NCBI GenBank assembly: GCA_947494675.1
Contig: CANLVP010000001.1
Location: 62,001-126,000 of the forward strand
DNA length: 64,000 bases
Direction of reading: 5' to 3'
Origin: an uncultured Paracoccaceae bacterium
Lineage (GTDB): Bacteria > Pseudomonadota > Alphaproteobacteria > Rhodobacterales > Rhodobacteraceae
Within the stretch, counting starts at the first letter, position 1. Each line of letters begins with the position of its first letter. The position numbers and the translations under genes were made by a program. Below the pieces are notes generated by a model. It had not been told where the DNA came from. It did not search any database and saw nothing but the letters and a program-made list of their open reading frames with translations. This document shows, piece after piece, positions 55,281 to 64,000 of the stretch.

Positions 55281-56731
55281 AACGGCGCCTCAACGTCGTT
55301 CATCGCCACATAGACGCCCTTCATTTCGGAATAATGGTCGATGGCAAGTTTCGAGTTCTCGCGCCCGACACCGGACATTTTCGATCCGCCAAAAGGTGCC
55401 TCAACTGGGGCGAGGTTATGGGTGTTGATGTAGCATGTCCCCGCCTCAAACCCTGCTGCCATGCGGTGCGCCCGTGCGAGGTCTTTGGTAAACACCGACG
55501 CCGCCAGCCCGAATGGCGTGTCATTGGCGCGGGCCAAAGCCTCTGCCTCGGTGTCGAAATCAAGCACCGACAGGACAGGGCCAAAAATCTCATCCGTGGC
55601 GATGGTCATCGTGTCGGTGACATTGGCAAAGACCGTAGGTTCGATAAAGAACCCCGAACCGTCCACCGCCTTACCGCCCGTGACCAAATGGGCGCCTTCG
55701 GCGACGCCTTTTTCAATGAAGCCCAGCACGATCTCGCGTTGCTGGTCGCTGACCATGGGGCCGAAATTCGTGGTGGGGTCCTGCGGATCGCCCATCACAA
55801 CGCCCTTCAGGCGTTCGGTCATGCGCGCCAGAAAGGCGTCCTTGATGCCCTTTTGCACGAACACCCGCGTGCCGTTGGAACAGACCTGACCCGAGGAATA
55901 GAAGTTGCCAAGGATCGCGCCGGAAACTGCGTTCTCAAGGTCGGCGTCGTCAAAGATCACAATCGGGGATTTGCCGCCCAGCTCCATTGTCACATGGCGC
56001 AGGCCGGATGCGGCAGCGCTGTAGACCTTTTGCCCCGTGGGCACCGATCCGGTCAGCGACACCTTGGCCACCCGTGGGTCATTCACCAGCGCCGCCCCAA
56101 CCGCACCCATGCCCTGCACAACGTTGTATGTGCCCGGTGGTGCGCCCGCCTCATGCAGGATTTCCGCGACTTTCAGCGCGCAAAGCGGCGTCGTTTCCGA
56201 CGGCTTAAAGATCATCGCATTACCGCAGGCGAGCGCTGGCGCGCCCTTCCAGCTTGCGATTTGGGTCGGGTAATTCCATGCGCCGATGCCCACGCAGACA
56301 CCCAAGGGCTCGCGCCGCGTATAGACAAAATCGCCGCCCGCCAGCGGGATATGTTCGCCCGTCAGTGCACCTGCAAGCCCGCCGAAATACTCAAAGCTAT
56401 CCGCCCCCGATGTGGCGTCGGCGACAGAGGTTTCCTGATAAGGCTTGCCCGTGTCATAAGTTTCCAGCACCGACAGATCGTGGTTGCGCTCGCGCATGAT
56501 GTCTGCGGCACGCCGCAGCACCCGGCCACGTTCGGTGCCGGTCCAGCTGGCCCATTCCTTTTGCGCACGCGTTGCGGCTGAAACGGCGCGCTCAACAATC
56601 GCAGGGGTCGCCGCATGGACGCGCGCGATCGCATCGCCCGTGAAAGGATAGATCACGTCGATCACCGCGCCGTCCGTGTCTTCGACGTATTGGCCATCGA
56701 TAAAGTGGCTGGCTTTGGGTTGTATTTGCAT
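55277..56731 (-). CDS. betB: Betaine aldehyde dehydrogenase
   Basis: A 484-aa NAD(P)-dependent aldehyde dehydrogenase that makes glycine betaine. The catalytic Glu lies in MELGGKSP (about 245-252) and the catalytic Cys in [16 protein letters not shown] near residue 280. The substrate end [12 protein letters not shown] is usual for BetB. GGAGGCGCC, part of a dispersed repeat, precedes the ATG. Confidence 0.95.
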   Translation of the reverse strand: MQIQPKASHFIDGQYVEDTDGAVIDVIYPFTGDAIARVHAATPAIVERAVSAATRAQKEWASWTGTERGRVLRRAADIMRERNHDLSVLETYDTGKPYQETSVADATSGADSFEYFGGLAGALTGEHIPLAGGDFVYTRREPLGVCVGIGAWNYPTQIASWKGAPALACGNAMIFKPSETTPLCALKVAEILHEAGAPPGTYNVVQGMGAVGAALVNDPRVAKVSLTGSVPTGQKVYSAAASGLRHVTMELGGKSPIVIFDDADLENAVSGAILGNFYSSGQVCSNGTRVFVQKGIKDAFLARMTERLKGVVMGDPQDPTTNFGPMVSDQQREIVLGFIEKGVAEGAHLVTGGKAVDGSGFFIEPTVFANVTDTMTIATDEIFGPVLSVLDFDTEAEALARANDTPFGLAASVFTKDLARAHRMAAGFEAGTCYINTHNLAPVEAPFGGSKMSGVGRENSKLAIDHYSEMKGVYVAMNDVEAPF

Positions 56732-56742
56732 CTGGCTGGCGC

Positions 56743-56774
56743 CTCCGGCGGGGATATTTTTGGATCAAAGAAAG
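56743..56774 (-). repeat. Dispersed 32-nt element in the betC-betB spacer
   Basis: Reads CTCCGGCGGGGATATTTTTG then GATCAAAGAAAG on the + strand. A second copy with 26 of 32 matches lies inverted at 61761-61792. Here the element fills most of the spacer between betC and betB, and its Cs form the GGAGG ribosome site of betB in the other direction. Confidence 0.55.
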
Positions 56775-56776
56775 AC

Positions 56777-58285
56777 TTATTCGCCACGTGGGAACCGCTG
56801 GTTTTCTTCCAGCACGTTCAGGTCCATGTGGTTGCGCATGTAGCGTTCGGACGCCTTTTGCAGCGGCTGGTAATCCCATGGGAAATAGCTGCCGTTGCGC
56901 AGCGCCTCATAGACGACCCAACGGCCCGCTTGCGACTGGCGCACATCGGCGTCAAAGCGCGCGAGGTCCCAGCGCCTTTCGGCCTTGGCGCGGAGTTGGG
57001 TGCGCGTGCCTTGATGGGCGGGCACTTCGGCAAGGTTGGTCAGTTCTTGCGGGTCAGCTTCCATGTCGAACAGCTGGTCGGGATCAAGGCTGCACATATT
57101 GAATTTCCACTTGCCATAGCGGAGCGATACGACCGGCGCATAGGACCCCTCGGCGGCATATTCCATCGCCACAGGCGTATCGCGGCTGCCACCCTGCCCC
57201 AGCGGTTTCAGGCTTTCGCCGTCTGTCCAGGGGGCCACCTCTGACATGTCCACGCCCGCCAGATCGCAGAGCGTCGGGCAAACGTCGATATTGCTGACCG
57301 GCGTGGTCACCAGCCCCGGGGCCATATCGGCGTCAGCGATCATCAGCGGCACGCGGGCGGAGCCATCAAAGAAGGACATTTTGAACCACAGCCCACGTTC
57401 CCCCAGCATATCGCCATGGTCGCTGACGAACATGATCGTGGCCTCTTGTCGGGTGTCTTCCAGCACCTGCAAAATCTCGCCCACCTTGTCGTCAAGGTAG
57501 CTTATATTGGCGAAATAGGCGCGGCGGGCGCGTTTGATCTGATCTTCGGTGATCGTGAAATTCTCATGATCATTGGCATCAAGGATACGTTTGGAATGGG
57601 CGTCCTGATCTGCATACGGGATCGGGCCGACTTGCGGCATCAGGTGATCGCAATCGGCGTACAGGTCCCAGTATTTCTGCCGCGCCACATAAGGATCATG
57701 GGGATGCGTAAAGCTGACCGTCAGGCACCATGGCCGCGCATCATGACCGCGCGCGAGGTCATAGATTTTGCGGGTCGCGTGATAGGCAACCTCATCATCG
57801 TATTCCACCTGATTGGTGATCTCGGCCACGCCTGCGCCAGTGACCGAGCCCATGTTATGATACCACCAATCGATCCGCTCGCCGGGCTTGCGATAGTCCG
57901 GCGTCCAGCCGAAATCGGGCGGGTAGATGTCGGTGGTCAGGCGTTCCTCAAACCCGTGCAATTGGTCAGGACCGACAAAATGCATCTTGCCCGACAGACA
58001 AGTCTGATAGCCCGCGCGGCGCAGGTGATGCGCATAAGTGGGAATGGATGACGCGAATTCAGCGGCATTGTCGTAGACGCCCGTGCGGCTGGGCAATTGA
58101 CCCGACATGAATGACGCCCGTCCCGGCGCACAGAGCGGCGAGGCGGTATAGGCGCTTTGAAACCGGGTGGACCGCGCCGCAAGCGCCTTCAAGTGCGGGG
58201 CATGCAGCCAGTCAGCGGGGCCATCGGGAAAGAGCGTGCCGTTCAGCTGATCGACCATGATGATCAGAATGTTGCGCTGGGTCAT
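56777..58285 (-). CDS. betC: Choline-sulfatase
   Basis: A 502-aa type I sulfatase that hydrolyses choline-O-sulfate to choline. The formylglycine motif CAPGR is at residues 52-56, and the metal Asp of NILIIMVDQLNG lies near the start. FVSDHGDMLGERGLWFKM (about 285-302) carries further metal ligands. It lacks a signal peptide, as expected for cytoplasmic BetC. The ATG overlaps the betI stop (ATGA). It feeds betA and betB downstream. Confidence 0.93.
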   Translation of the reverse strand: MTQRNILIIMVDQLNGTLFPDGPADWLHAPHLKALAARSTRFQSAYTASPLCAPGRASFMSGQLPSRTGVYDNAAEFASSIPTYAHHLRRAGYQTCLSGKMHFVGPDQLHGFEERLTTDIYPPDFGWTPDYRKPGERIDWWYHNMGSVTGAGVAEITNQVEYDDEVAYHATRKIYDLARGHDARPWCLTVSFTHPHDPYVARQKYWDLYADCDHLMPQVGPIPYADQDAHSKRILDANDHENFTITEDQIKRARRAYFANISYLDDKVGEILQVLEDTRQEATIMFVSDHGDMLGERGLWFKMSFFDGSARVPLMIADADMAPGLVTTPVSNIDVCPTLCDLAGVDMSEVAPWTDGESLKPLGQGGSRDTPVAMEYAAEGSYAPVVSLRYGKWKFNMCSLDPDQLFDMEADPQELTNLAEVPAHQGTRTQLRAKAERRWDLARFDADVRQSQAGRWVVYEALRNGSYFPWDYQPLQKASERYMRNHMDLNVLEENQRFPRGE

Positions 58286-58848
58286 GCCGCACCTGCGGTC
58301 AGATTACCCAGCATCTTCAAGACCTTCCCGCGCGCATCGCTATCAGGTTTGGCCAATGCTGCGCGAATATAGTACCCGTCAATTAGCGCCGCCAGCACAT
58401 CTGCCGCCTCTTGCGGATCATCCACTTGCCCCCGCAACGCATGGGTCAGATTGGACCGCAACCGCCGCTGATACAGCACCAAAAGCCGCAAGGCCTCTGG
58501 GTTGGTTTGCGCCTGCACATAGAACGTCATCCAGGCGCTGACGGTGGCGGGGGCAAAGCAGCTCTCGGCGAAACAGGCATCAACAATCGCCTCTGCGCGG
58601 GCATCGGGGCGGGCTTTCAGTGCCTGCACAACCTCTTTGCCAAAATCACGCAAAATCTGCCGCATCGCGGCCACGAAAATCTGATCCTTGCCGCCAAAAT
58701 AATGATGCGCCAGCGCCGACGACATCCCTGCCCGCTTGGCGATTTTGCTGACGCTCACGTCCAAGGACCCCGCATCACCGACCTCGGCAATCGTGGCTTT
58801 TACAAGTGCGGCGCGGCGTATAGGCTCCATCCCAAGCTTGGGCATCAT
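58282..58848 (-). CDS. betI: TetR-family repressor BetI
   Basis: A 188-aa repressor. The N-terminal helix-turn-helix contains VSKIAKRAGMSSALAHHYFGGKDQIF (written about residues 32-57), and the C-terminal part binds the effector, choline. The start is one of two adjacent ATGs (58848 or 58845). It heads the betICBA operon and lies 39 nt from a perfect palindrome (58887-58906) that is its likely operator; choline should relieve repression. Confidence 0.9.
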   Translation of the reverse strand: MMPKLGMEPIRRAALVKATIAEVGDAGSLDVSVSKIAKRAGMSSALAHHYFGGKDQIFVAAMRQILRDFGKEVVQALKARPDARAEAIVDACFAESCFAPATVSAWMTFYVQAQTNPEALRLLVLYQRRLRSNLTHALRGQVDDPQEAADVLAALIDGYYIRAALAKPDSDARGKVLKMLGNLTAGAA

Positions 58849-58886
58849 TATGATCTTTCTGTTTGCCTTGGCAGGATATTTGGTTT

Positions 58887-58906
58887 TTGATTGACCCGTC
58901 AATCAA
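58887..58906. promoter_or_regulatory. BetI operator palindrome between betI and choX
   Basis: TTGATTGAC, CC, GTCAATCAA: a perfect 9-bp inverted repeat with a 2-nt centre. The half-site is like known BetI sites in other proteobacteria. It lies 39 nt before betI and 28 nt before choX, so it can control both divergent operons. TTGAC within the arms could double as a -35 element. Confidence 0.75.
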
Positions 58907-58934
58907 TAAAAACCGCCAACCTGGGAGAAGAAGA

Positions 58935-59864
58935 ATGAACCTCAAGAACACCCTGTCCGTGCTGGCCATCTGCGCCGCTGCACCTGCCTTCGCCGACTGC
59001 GACAGCATCACGTTCTCGGACGTGGGCTGGACCGACATCACCGCCACCACGGCGGCCACAACTGTCGTGCTGGAAGCGCTGGGATATGAGACCGAGATCA
59101 AGGTTTTGTCGGTGCCCGTGACCTACATCAGCCTTGCCGAAGGCGACGTTGACGTCTTCCTTGGCAACTGGATGCCCACGATGGAGGCCGACATCGCCCC
59201 CTACCGCGAGGCTGGCACCGTCGACACCGTTCGCGCCAACCTTGAAGGTGCGAAATACACGCTGGCCGTCAACAAAGCCGCCGCCGATATGGGCATCGCC
59301 AATTTTGCCGATCTCGCAGGCAAGGCTGACGCGCTGGAGGCTAAAATCTACGGGATTGAGCCCGGCAACGACGGCAACCGCCTCATCATGGATATGATCG
59401 CCGACAACGCCTTTGGTCTGGGCGACGCGGACTTTGAGGTCGTCGAAAGCTCTGAACAGGGCATGCTGGCCCAAGTGGACCGCGCCTCTGGCCGTGATGA
59501 GCCCATCGTCTTTTTGGGCTGGGAACCACACCCCATGAACGCCAACTTTGAGATGTCCTATCTGGAAGGCGGCGACGATTGGTTCGGCCCTAACCTTGGG
59601 GGTGCGACCGTCTTCACCAACACCACCGCTGGCTTCGCTGACAGCTGCCCGAACGTCGGCGCATTGCTGAACAACCTCGAATTCTCCCTCGCGATGGAGA
59701 ATGAGATCATGGGCGCGATCCTCAACGACGGCACCGACCCTGCCGATGCCGCATCTGCATGGCTTTCTGCCAACCCTGATGCCTTTATGGGCTGGCTGGA
59801 TGGCGTGACCACCAAAGACGGCGGCGACGCAGTCGAAGCGGTCAAAGCCAAACTGGCAATGTAA
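58935..59864 (+). CDS. choX: Choline-binding periplasmic protein
   Basis: A 309-aa solute-binding protein with a signal peptide (about 1-21, APAFAD). Features of the OpuAC/ChoX fold are FSDVGWTDITATTAATTVVLE, VPVTYISLAEGDVDVFLGNW (about 76-95) with the aromatic cage Trp, and FLGWEPHPMN near residue 196. GGGAGAAGAAG precedes the ATG. It feeds choline to the ChoWV transporter. Confidence 0.9.
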   Translation: MNLKNTLSVLAICAAAPAFADCDSITFSDVGWTDITATTAATTVVLEALGYETEIKVLSVPVTYISLAEGDVDVFLGNWMPTMEADIAPYREAGTVDTVRANLEGAKYTLAVNKAAADMGIANFADLAGKADALEAKIYGIEPGNDGNRLIMDMIADNAFGLGDADFEVVESSEQGMLAQVDRASGRDEPIVFLGWEPHPMNANFEMSYLEGGDDWFGPNLGGATVFTNTTAGFADSCPNVGALLNNLEFSLAMENEIMGAILNDGTDPADAASAWLSANPDAFMGWLDGVTTKDGGDAVEAVKAKLAM

Positions 59865-59871
59865 GCAAAAC

Positions 59872-59901
59872 GGGGCGGTCCCATCACGGGGCCGCCCCTT
59901 T
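59872..59901 (+). other. Hairpin between choX and choW (partial terminator/attenuator)
   Basis: GGGGCGG pairs with CCGCCCC, with inner CCC/GGG pairing, followed by TTT. Such hairpins after the binding-protein gene of ABC operons usually lower expression of the permease and stabilise the upstream mRNA. Confidence 0.55.
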
Positions 59902-59919
59902 GACCAAAGGGGGGTAACG

Positions 59920-60750
59920 ATGGATTGGCTGACCGAAAACAAGATCCCCATTGGCAAATGGGCCAAGTCGATTTTTGACTGGCTTAACAATAACTTCGCC
60001 TTCTTCTTTGATGCGCTCTCCGACGCGATGGAGGCGTTGATCGACGGCATCCTCTGGGTGCTGGAGACCCCGCATCCCTTCGTCATTATCGCCGCCTTTG
60101 CCGCCCTCACATTTGCCCTGCAACGCAGCTGGAAAACACCGCTGCTGATCGTGCTGGGCTTCCTCTTCATCCTCAATCAGGACTACTGGGAAGAAACGAT
60201 GCAGTCGCTGACCCTCGTGCTCTCGGCCTGCGTGGTCTGCATGGGCGTGGGCGTGCCCATCGGCATTGCCGCCGCCCACCGCCCGCGACTTTATCGCGCG
60301 ATGGTGCCGGTGCTGGACCTGATGCAAACGCTGCCCACCTTCGTCTACCTGATCCCGGCCATCGTCTTTTTCGGCATCGGCATGGTGCCGGGTCTGATCG
60401 CCACGGTGATCTTTGTACTCCCCGCCCCGATCCGACTGACCTACCTTGGCGTGTCTTCCACCCCCACCCCACTGATCGAGGCAGCCGAGGCCTTTGGCGC
60501 CACCAAACGGCAACTTTTGTGGAAGGTCGAGCTTCCCTCTGCCCTGCCGCAGATCATGGCCGGGCTGAACCAGACGATCATGCTCTCGCTCTCGATGGTG
60601 GTCATCGCCGCCCTTGTCGGCGCATCAGGCCTTGGCGTTCCGGTCATCCGGGCGCTGAACACGGTCAACACATCGCTGGGGTTTGAAAGCGGATTTGTCA
60701 TCGTCGTGGTGGCCATCATGCTGGACCGTATGCTGAGGGTCTCGAAATGA
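59920..60750 (+). CDS. choW: Choline ABC transporter permease
   Basis: A 276-aa permease with about six helices. The EAA-like loop EAAEAFGATKRQLLWKVELPSALPQIMAGLN (in parts, about 187-217) docks the ATPase. VPIGIAAAHRPRLYRAM is typical of the ProW/ChoW group. GGGGGTAACG precedes the ATG. The choV ATG overlaps its stop (ATGA). Confidence 0.92.
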   Translation: MDWLTENKIPIGKWAKSIFDWLNNNFAFFFDALSDAMEALIDGILWVLETPHPFVIIAAFAALTFALQRSWKTPLLIVLGFLFILNQDYWEETMQSLTLVLSACVVCMGVGVPIGIAAAHRPRLYRAMVPVLDLMQTLPTFVYLIPAIVFFGIGMVPGLIATVIFVLPAPIRLTYLGVSSTPTPLIEAAEAFGATKRQLLWKVELPSALPQIMAGLNQTIMLSLSMVVIAALVGASGLGVPVIRALNTVNTSLGFESGFVIVVVAIMLDRMLRVSK

Positions 60751-61757
60751 GCGCAGTTGAATTTGATAACGTTTCCATCGTCTTTGGCGACAACCCCGCC
60801 GCCGCCCTGCCCTTGATGGACGAAGGGCAAGAGCGCCCCGACATCCAAAACACCTGCGGCCAGATCCTGGGCGTGCACAACTGCTCGCTCACCGTGGAAG
60901 AAGGCGAGATCCTCGTGCTGATGGGGTTGTCCGGTTCTGGCAAATCCACGCTTCTGCGTGCCGTCAACGGATTGAATCCGGTGATCCGGGGAGAGGTGCG
61001 GATCCACGACGGCGATTGGTCCTGCGCGGTCGGCACCGCCAATGCCCGCGACCTGCGCCGCGTGCGCCAGCAATGCGTCTCAATGGTGTTCCAGCAATTC
61101 GGCCTGCTGCCATGGCGGACCGTGCGCGACAACGTGGGCCTTGGGCTTGAACTCGGCGGCATGGCCCCCGCCGCCCGCCGCAAACGCGTGGATGAGGAAT
61201 TGGCGCTTGTGGGCCTCGCCGACCGCGCCGAAGCGCTGGTGGGTGAACTGTCCGGCGGCATGCAACAACGCGTCGGCCTCGCCCGCGCCTTTGCGACCGA
61301 CGCCCCGATCCTGCTGATGGATGAACCCTTTTCAGCCCTCGACCCGCTGATCCGCACGCGGCTACAAGACGAACTGCTGGAATTGCAGGAACAGCGCGGC
61401 CGCACGATCATCTTCGTCAGCCATGACCTTGATGAGGCGTTCAAAATCGGCAATCGCATCGCCATCATGGAAGGCGGCCGCATCGTGCAGGCCGGCACCC
61501 CGCGCGAGATTTTCACCAAACCCGCTAATGACTACGTCGCCGACTTCGTGACCCATATGAACCCGCTGGGCGTGCTGACCGCCCGCGACGTGATGATCCC
61601 CCTAGGCCTGAACGCAACGGGCCAGGACATCGACGTTGAAACCCCGGTGAAGGACATCATCGCGCAAATCACTGATCAGCCGCTTTTTGTCACGGAAAAC
61701 GGCACCCCCATCGGCCAGATCAACCAAGCCTCTTTGCTTAAACGTCTGGCTGGCTAG
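60747..61757 (+). CDS. choV: Choline ABC transporter ATPase
   Basis: A 336-aa ATPase. Walker A is GLSGSGKST (about 59-67), the signature LSGGMQQRVGLARAF, Walker B ILLMDEPFSALD, and the H-loop VSHDLDEA. A C-terminal extension of about 70 residues resembles a shortened CBS-type regulatory region. Its last 20 bp overlap the convergent EamA transporter gene. Confidence 0.93.
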   Translation: MSAVEFDNVSIVFGDNPAAALPLMDEGQERPDIQNTCGQILGVHNCSLTVEEGEILVLMGLSGSGKSTLLRAVNGLNPVIRGEVRIHDGDWSCAVGTANARDLRRVRQQCVSMVFQQFGLLPWRTVRDNVGLGLELGGMAPAARRKRVDEELALVGLADRAEALVGELSGGMQQRVGLARAFATDAPILLMDEPFSALDPLIRTRLQDELLELQEQRGRTIIFVSHDLDEAFKIGNRIAIMEGGRIVQAGTPREIFTKPANDYVADFVTHMNPLGVLTARDVMIPLGLNATGQDIDVETPVKDIIAQITDQPLFVTENGTPIGQINQASLLKRLAG

Positions 61758-62673
61758 GGGCTTTCTTTGGAATAGAAATATCTCCGCCGGAGACTCCCGC
61801 AGCTGCCGCCAGCGCCTTCGCGCGGGCTTCGCGCCAGGTGATGAAACTGAGGGCGGCCATAATCAAAAAGCCACCAAAGATCACCCAGCCATCCACCGCC
61901 TCGCCAAAGGCAAACCAGCCCAACAGCACCGCCCATACCAGTTGCAGGAACGACACCGGTTGCGTCACGGTCAGCGGCGCTGCGGCAAAGGCCAATGTCA
62001 TGGTGTAATGCCCTGCGGTGGCAAAGCAGGCGACCAGAAACAGCCAGCCAAGGCTGACGGCAGAGACCGGGACCCAGACCGCCCAGGCAAAGGGCGCAAG
62101 ACCAATCGTTACCGTGATCGACAACATGCCCACAACAACGGCGGCGTTCACCTCGCCCGATAATTGCTTGGCCGTCAGATAGCCCACGGCAAACAGCGCC
62201 GCGGTGCCAAGCATCGCGATATGGCCCAGATCAACCTCGCGCATACCGGGCCGCAGAATGATCAGCGCACCGATCAAGGCCACACAAACCGCCGCCAGGC
62301 GGCGCGGCGGCAGCGCCTCGCCCAGAAACAGCGCCGCCCCGATACTGATGTAAACCGGGGAAAGGTAATTCATCGCCGTCACCTCGGCCAGCGGGATGCG
62401 GGCCATGGCAAAGAACCACAAGATGACAGCGAAAGTATGCGCCACCCCGCGCACCAGGAACCATTTCACCTGCCTGTGGGTCAGATGCGCCGCCAGAATG
62501 GGGCGGATCATCGGGATCAGGAATACCAAGCCCAGCACGTAACGCAGAAACGCCGATTGCGCCGCAGGCACCGCATCGCCCAGGTGCTTTACGATGGCCG
62601 TCACGCAGACGAACATGACGCCCGTCAGGGCCATCCACAAAATTCCGGCAATGGGGCGAGAGGGCGCTGTCAT
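61738..62673 (-). CDS. EamA-type DMT transporter
   Basis: A 311-aa protein with ten helices in two EamA repeats (GILWMALTGVMFVCVTAIV..., then AMLGTAALFAVGYLTAKQL). Likely exports a metabolite. The C-terminal residues GGDISIPKKAP are encoded by a dispersed 32-nt repeat, and the last 20 bp overlap choV, so the reading frame has been extended into the repeat and the neighbour's 3' end. Confidence 0.87.
   Translation of the reverse strand: MTAPSRPIAGILWMALTGVMFVCVTAIVKHLGDAVPAAQSAFLRYVLGLVFLIPMIRPILAAHLTHRQVKWFLVRGVAHTFAVILWFFAMARIPLAEVTAMNYLSPVYISIGAALFLGEALPPRRLAAVCVALIGALIILRPGMREVDLGHIAMLGTAALFAVGYLTAKQLSGEVNAAVVVGMLSITVTIGLAPFAWAVWVPVSAVSLGWLFLVACFATAGHYTMTLAFAAAPLTVTQPVSFLQLVWAVLLGWFAFGEAVDGWVIFGGFLIMAALSFITWREARAKALAAAAGVSGGDISIPKKAPSQPDV
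61761..61792 (-). repeat. Second copy of the 32-nt element, inside a coding 3' end
   Basis: The reverse complement reads CTCCGGCGGAGATATTTCTA then TTCCAAAGAAAG, matching the 56743 copy at 26 of 32 positions. It lies just after the choV stop and within the last codons of the EamA transporter gene. Confidence 0.55.
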
Positions 62674-62721
62674 ACCAGCACACTCTGCCCGGCACAGGCG
62701 AAACGCAAGCCGCGATAGCCC

Positions 62722-62742
62722 CGATTATTCGCCGAATAATCG
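62722..62742 (-). terminator. Palindrome downstream of yebC, ATTCG-N-CGAAT family
   Basis: CGATTATTCG, C, CGAATAATCG: a perfect 10-bp inverted repeat starting 9 nt after the yebC stop, identical as reverse complement to 16350-16370. Probable terminator for yebC before the EamA gene. Confidence 0.5.
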
Positions 62743-62751
62743 CAGCCCAGC

Positions 62752-63501
62752 TTAACTGTTGGCGAAAGCGTCCATCACCTCGTCCGAGGCTTCAAAGTTG
62801 GTGGTCACGGTCTGCACGTCGTCGTCTTCTTCCAGCGTGTCCACCAGCTTCATCAGCTTGGTCAACCCTTCCAGATCAAGCTCTGTTGACAGGTTCGGCT
62901 TCCAGATCAGCTTGGTGCTTTCGCTTTCACCCAGTTCCGCCTCAAGCGCATTGGACACTTCGTTCAGGTCCGTATCGGCACAGATGATCACATGCGCGCC
63001 TTCGTCGGACTGCACATCCTCGGCCCCCGCCTCAATCGCGGCCATCATCACGGTGTCTTCGTCGCCCACATCCGCCGGGTAGACGATCTGCCCCTTACGG
63101 TCGAACATGAAGCCAACAGACCCGGTTTCACCCAGATTGCCGCCGTTCTTGGAAAAGGTGGACCGTACGGTGGACGCGGTGCGGTTCTTGTTGTCGGTCA
63201 TCGCCTCAACGATCACGGCCACACCATTGGGGCCATAGCCCTCATAGCGGATTTCATCATAGTTCTCCGCGTCGCCACCGGTGGCCTTGTTGATCGCCCG
63301 TTCAATCACGTCCTTAGGGACCGAGACCGATTTTGCCTCTTTCACCGCAAGGCGCAAACGCGGGTTCTTGTCGGGATCAGGGTCGCCCATTTTGGCGGCC
63401 ACGGTGATCTCTTTCGACATCTTGGAAAACACCTTGGCGCGCAGCTTGTCCTGACGCCCCTTGCGGTGCTGAATATTTGCCCATTTGGAGTGGCCGGCCA
63501 T
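62752..63501 (-). CDS. yebC: YebC/PmpR-family protein
   Basis: A 249-aa protein of the TACO1/YebC family. The start [19 protein letters not shown] and [22 protein letters not shown]-type middle segment (about 94-113) are invariant features. Members act as transcriptional regulators or, per recent work on relatives, help ribosomes at difficult sequences such as polyproline. GAGGATCACGAC precedes the ATG; a longer frame is unlikely. Confidence 0.95.
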   Translation of the reverse strand: MAGHSKWANIQHRKGRQDKLRAKVFSKMSKEITVAAKMGDPDPDKNPRLRLAVKEAKSVSVPKDVIERAINKATGGDAENYDEIRYEGYGPNGVAVIVEAMTDNKNRTASTVRSTFSKNGGNLGETGSVGFMFDRKGQIVYPADVGDEDTVMMAAIEAGAEDVQSDEGAHVIICADTDLNEVSNALEAELGESESTKLIWKPNLSTELDLEGLTKLMKLVDTLEEDDDVQTVTTNFEASDEVMDAFANS

Positions 63502-63767
63502 GTCGTGATCCTCATCTGCGGGTTTGACGCCTCTTACGCCAAATCGGCCCATACGTTCAAGCGGTGCGTGCGTCAGAGGTTACCTGCGGTTTGCGTGACG
63601 CGCCGTCGACAGCCAAGGATATCATCCGCGATGCTGACCCGGCTTTCGTTTGCCGCGCCACATGGATCACGACGCGCGTTTCATCACATCTTCCACATTT
63701 GCCATAATTTTGCCCCGTTTATGTGCGATTTCTACCTTGTTCGGTGGGGCCGATAAGAGAGAATGTG

Positions 63768-63932
63768 ATGACAGACTGGGACAACAAAGACCTCAATAGT
63801 GAATACAACAAGTGGGCAAACTGGACCATTAATCCACCGCGCCCCGCGACACCTTGGCTCAAATATTCCTCTGCGATTGCATTTTGTTTGACCGCCAGCA
63901 TTCAAGCGATTGGGACTGTCCCGTTCATCTGA
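63768..63932 (+). CDS. Small hypothetical protein with a C-terminal hydrophobic tail
   Basis: A 54-aa protein beginning MTDWDNKDLNSEYNKWANW and ending in a hydrophobic stretch (about 37-54). AGAGAG lies upstream of the ATG. The DNA is AT-richer than neighbouring genes. No family recognised. Nothing else is seen in 63502-63767 or 63933-64000. Confidence 0.5.
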   Translation: MTDWDNKDLNSEYNKWANWTINPPRPATPWLKYSSAIAFCLTASIQAIGTVPFI

Positions 63933-64000
63933 AGAGTGTCGCATTTATTGCCACGTTGATGCGTTTGGCCCTCACAACGGCCAAATAAACGGGATCACAA

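Overview
The window is GC-rich chromosomal DNA from an alphaproteobacterium, most likely a marine Rhodobacterales (roseobacter-type) species. The reasons are: an insertion-free short prolyl-tRNA synthetase, HdaA, the perM-hdaA-ppk-ppx order, a ScfR/PccR regulator beside pccB, a betICBA operon divergent from choXWV, and several small DUF families typical of that group. I saw no rRNA, tRNA, CRISPR array, insertion sequence or integrase. The genus cannot be fixed from the sequence alone.

Layout. 1-3.7 kb: the 5' end of an alcohol dehydrogenase, a MATE exporter, and a DUF1007-NicO metal transport pair in which the NicO gene is frameshifted at a G run. 3.7-8.5 kb: a DUF2461 gene, a tightly coupled four-gene operon (epimerase, GFA protein, isopenicillin-N-synthase-like oxygenase, unknown protein) and a secreted alpha/beta hydrolase. 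8.5-13.6 kb: parE, a compositionally distinct DUF4145 gene, a repeat-rich spacer, a peptidase-transglycosylase-EF-hand fusion and DUF3047. 13.7-25.5 kb: envelope genes (DUF1194, cytochrome c lipoprotein, lolCD), an ECF42-type sigma factor with its DGPF partner, a peroxiredoxin-DUF2937-ThuA operon, a membrane protein/XRE regulator pair and proS. 25.5-37.8 kb: small stress and regulatory genes, then perM-hdaA-ppk-ppx (regulation of replication initiation and polyphosphate metabolism), a nuclease, a TerB/J-domain protein and acetyltransferases. 37.8-40.4 kb: a large RTX protein with PGRS-like glycine-rich inserts and a VOC protein.

40.4-52.7 kb holds propionyl-CoA assimilation: methylmalonyl-CoA mutase, pccA and pccB with two unknown genes translationally coupled behind pccB, an MFS exporter, and the ScfR-family regulator. 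TTTGCAAA-like octamers lie upstream of both pccB and the regulator. 53.4-61.8 kb is a complete choline-O-sulfate/choline to glycine betaine module. betI-betC-betB-(small membrane protein)-betA runs on the minus strand and choXWV on the plus strand, around a perfect BetI-type palindrome. The end holds an EamA exporter, yebC and a small hypothetical gene.

The most unusual structure is at the level of repeats. One family of short palindromes ending in CTAC supplies the TAG stop codon of five genes. A second family of ATTCG-N-CGAAT palindromes sits 3' of genes. A 32-nt element occurs once as a betB leader and once as the coding 3' end of a transporter gene.
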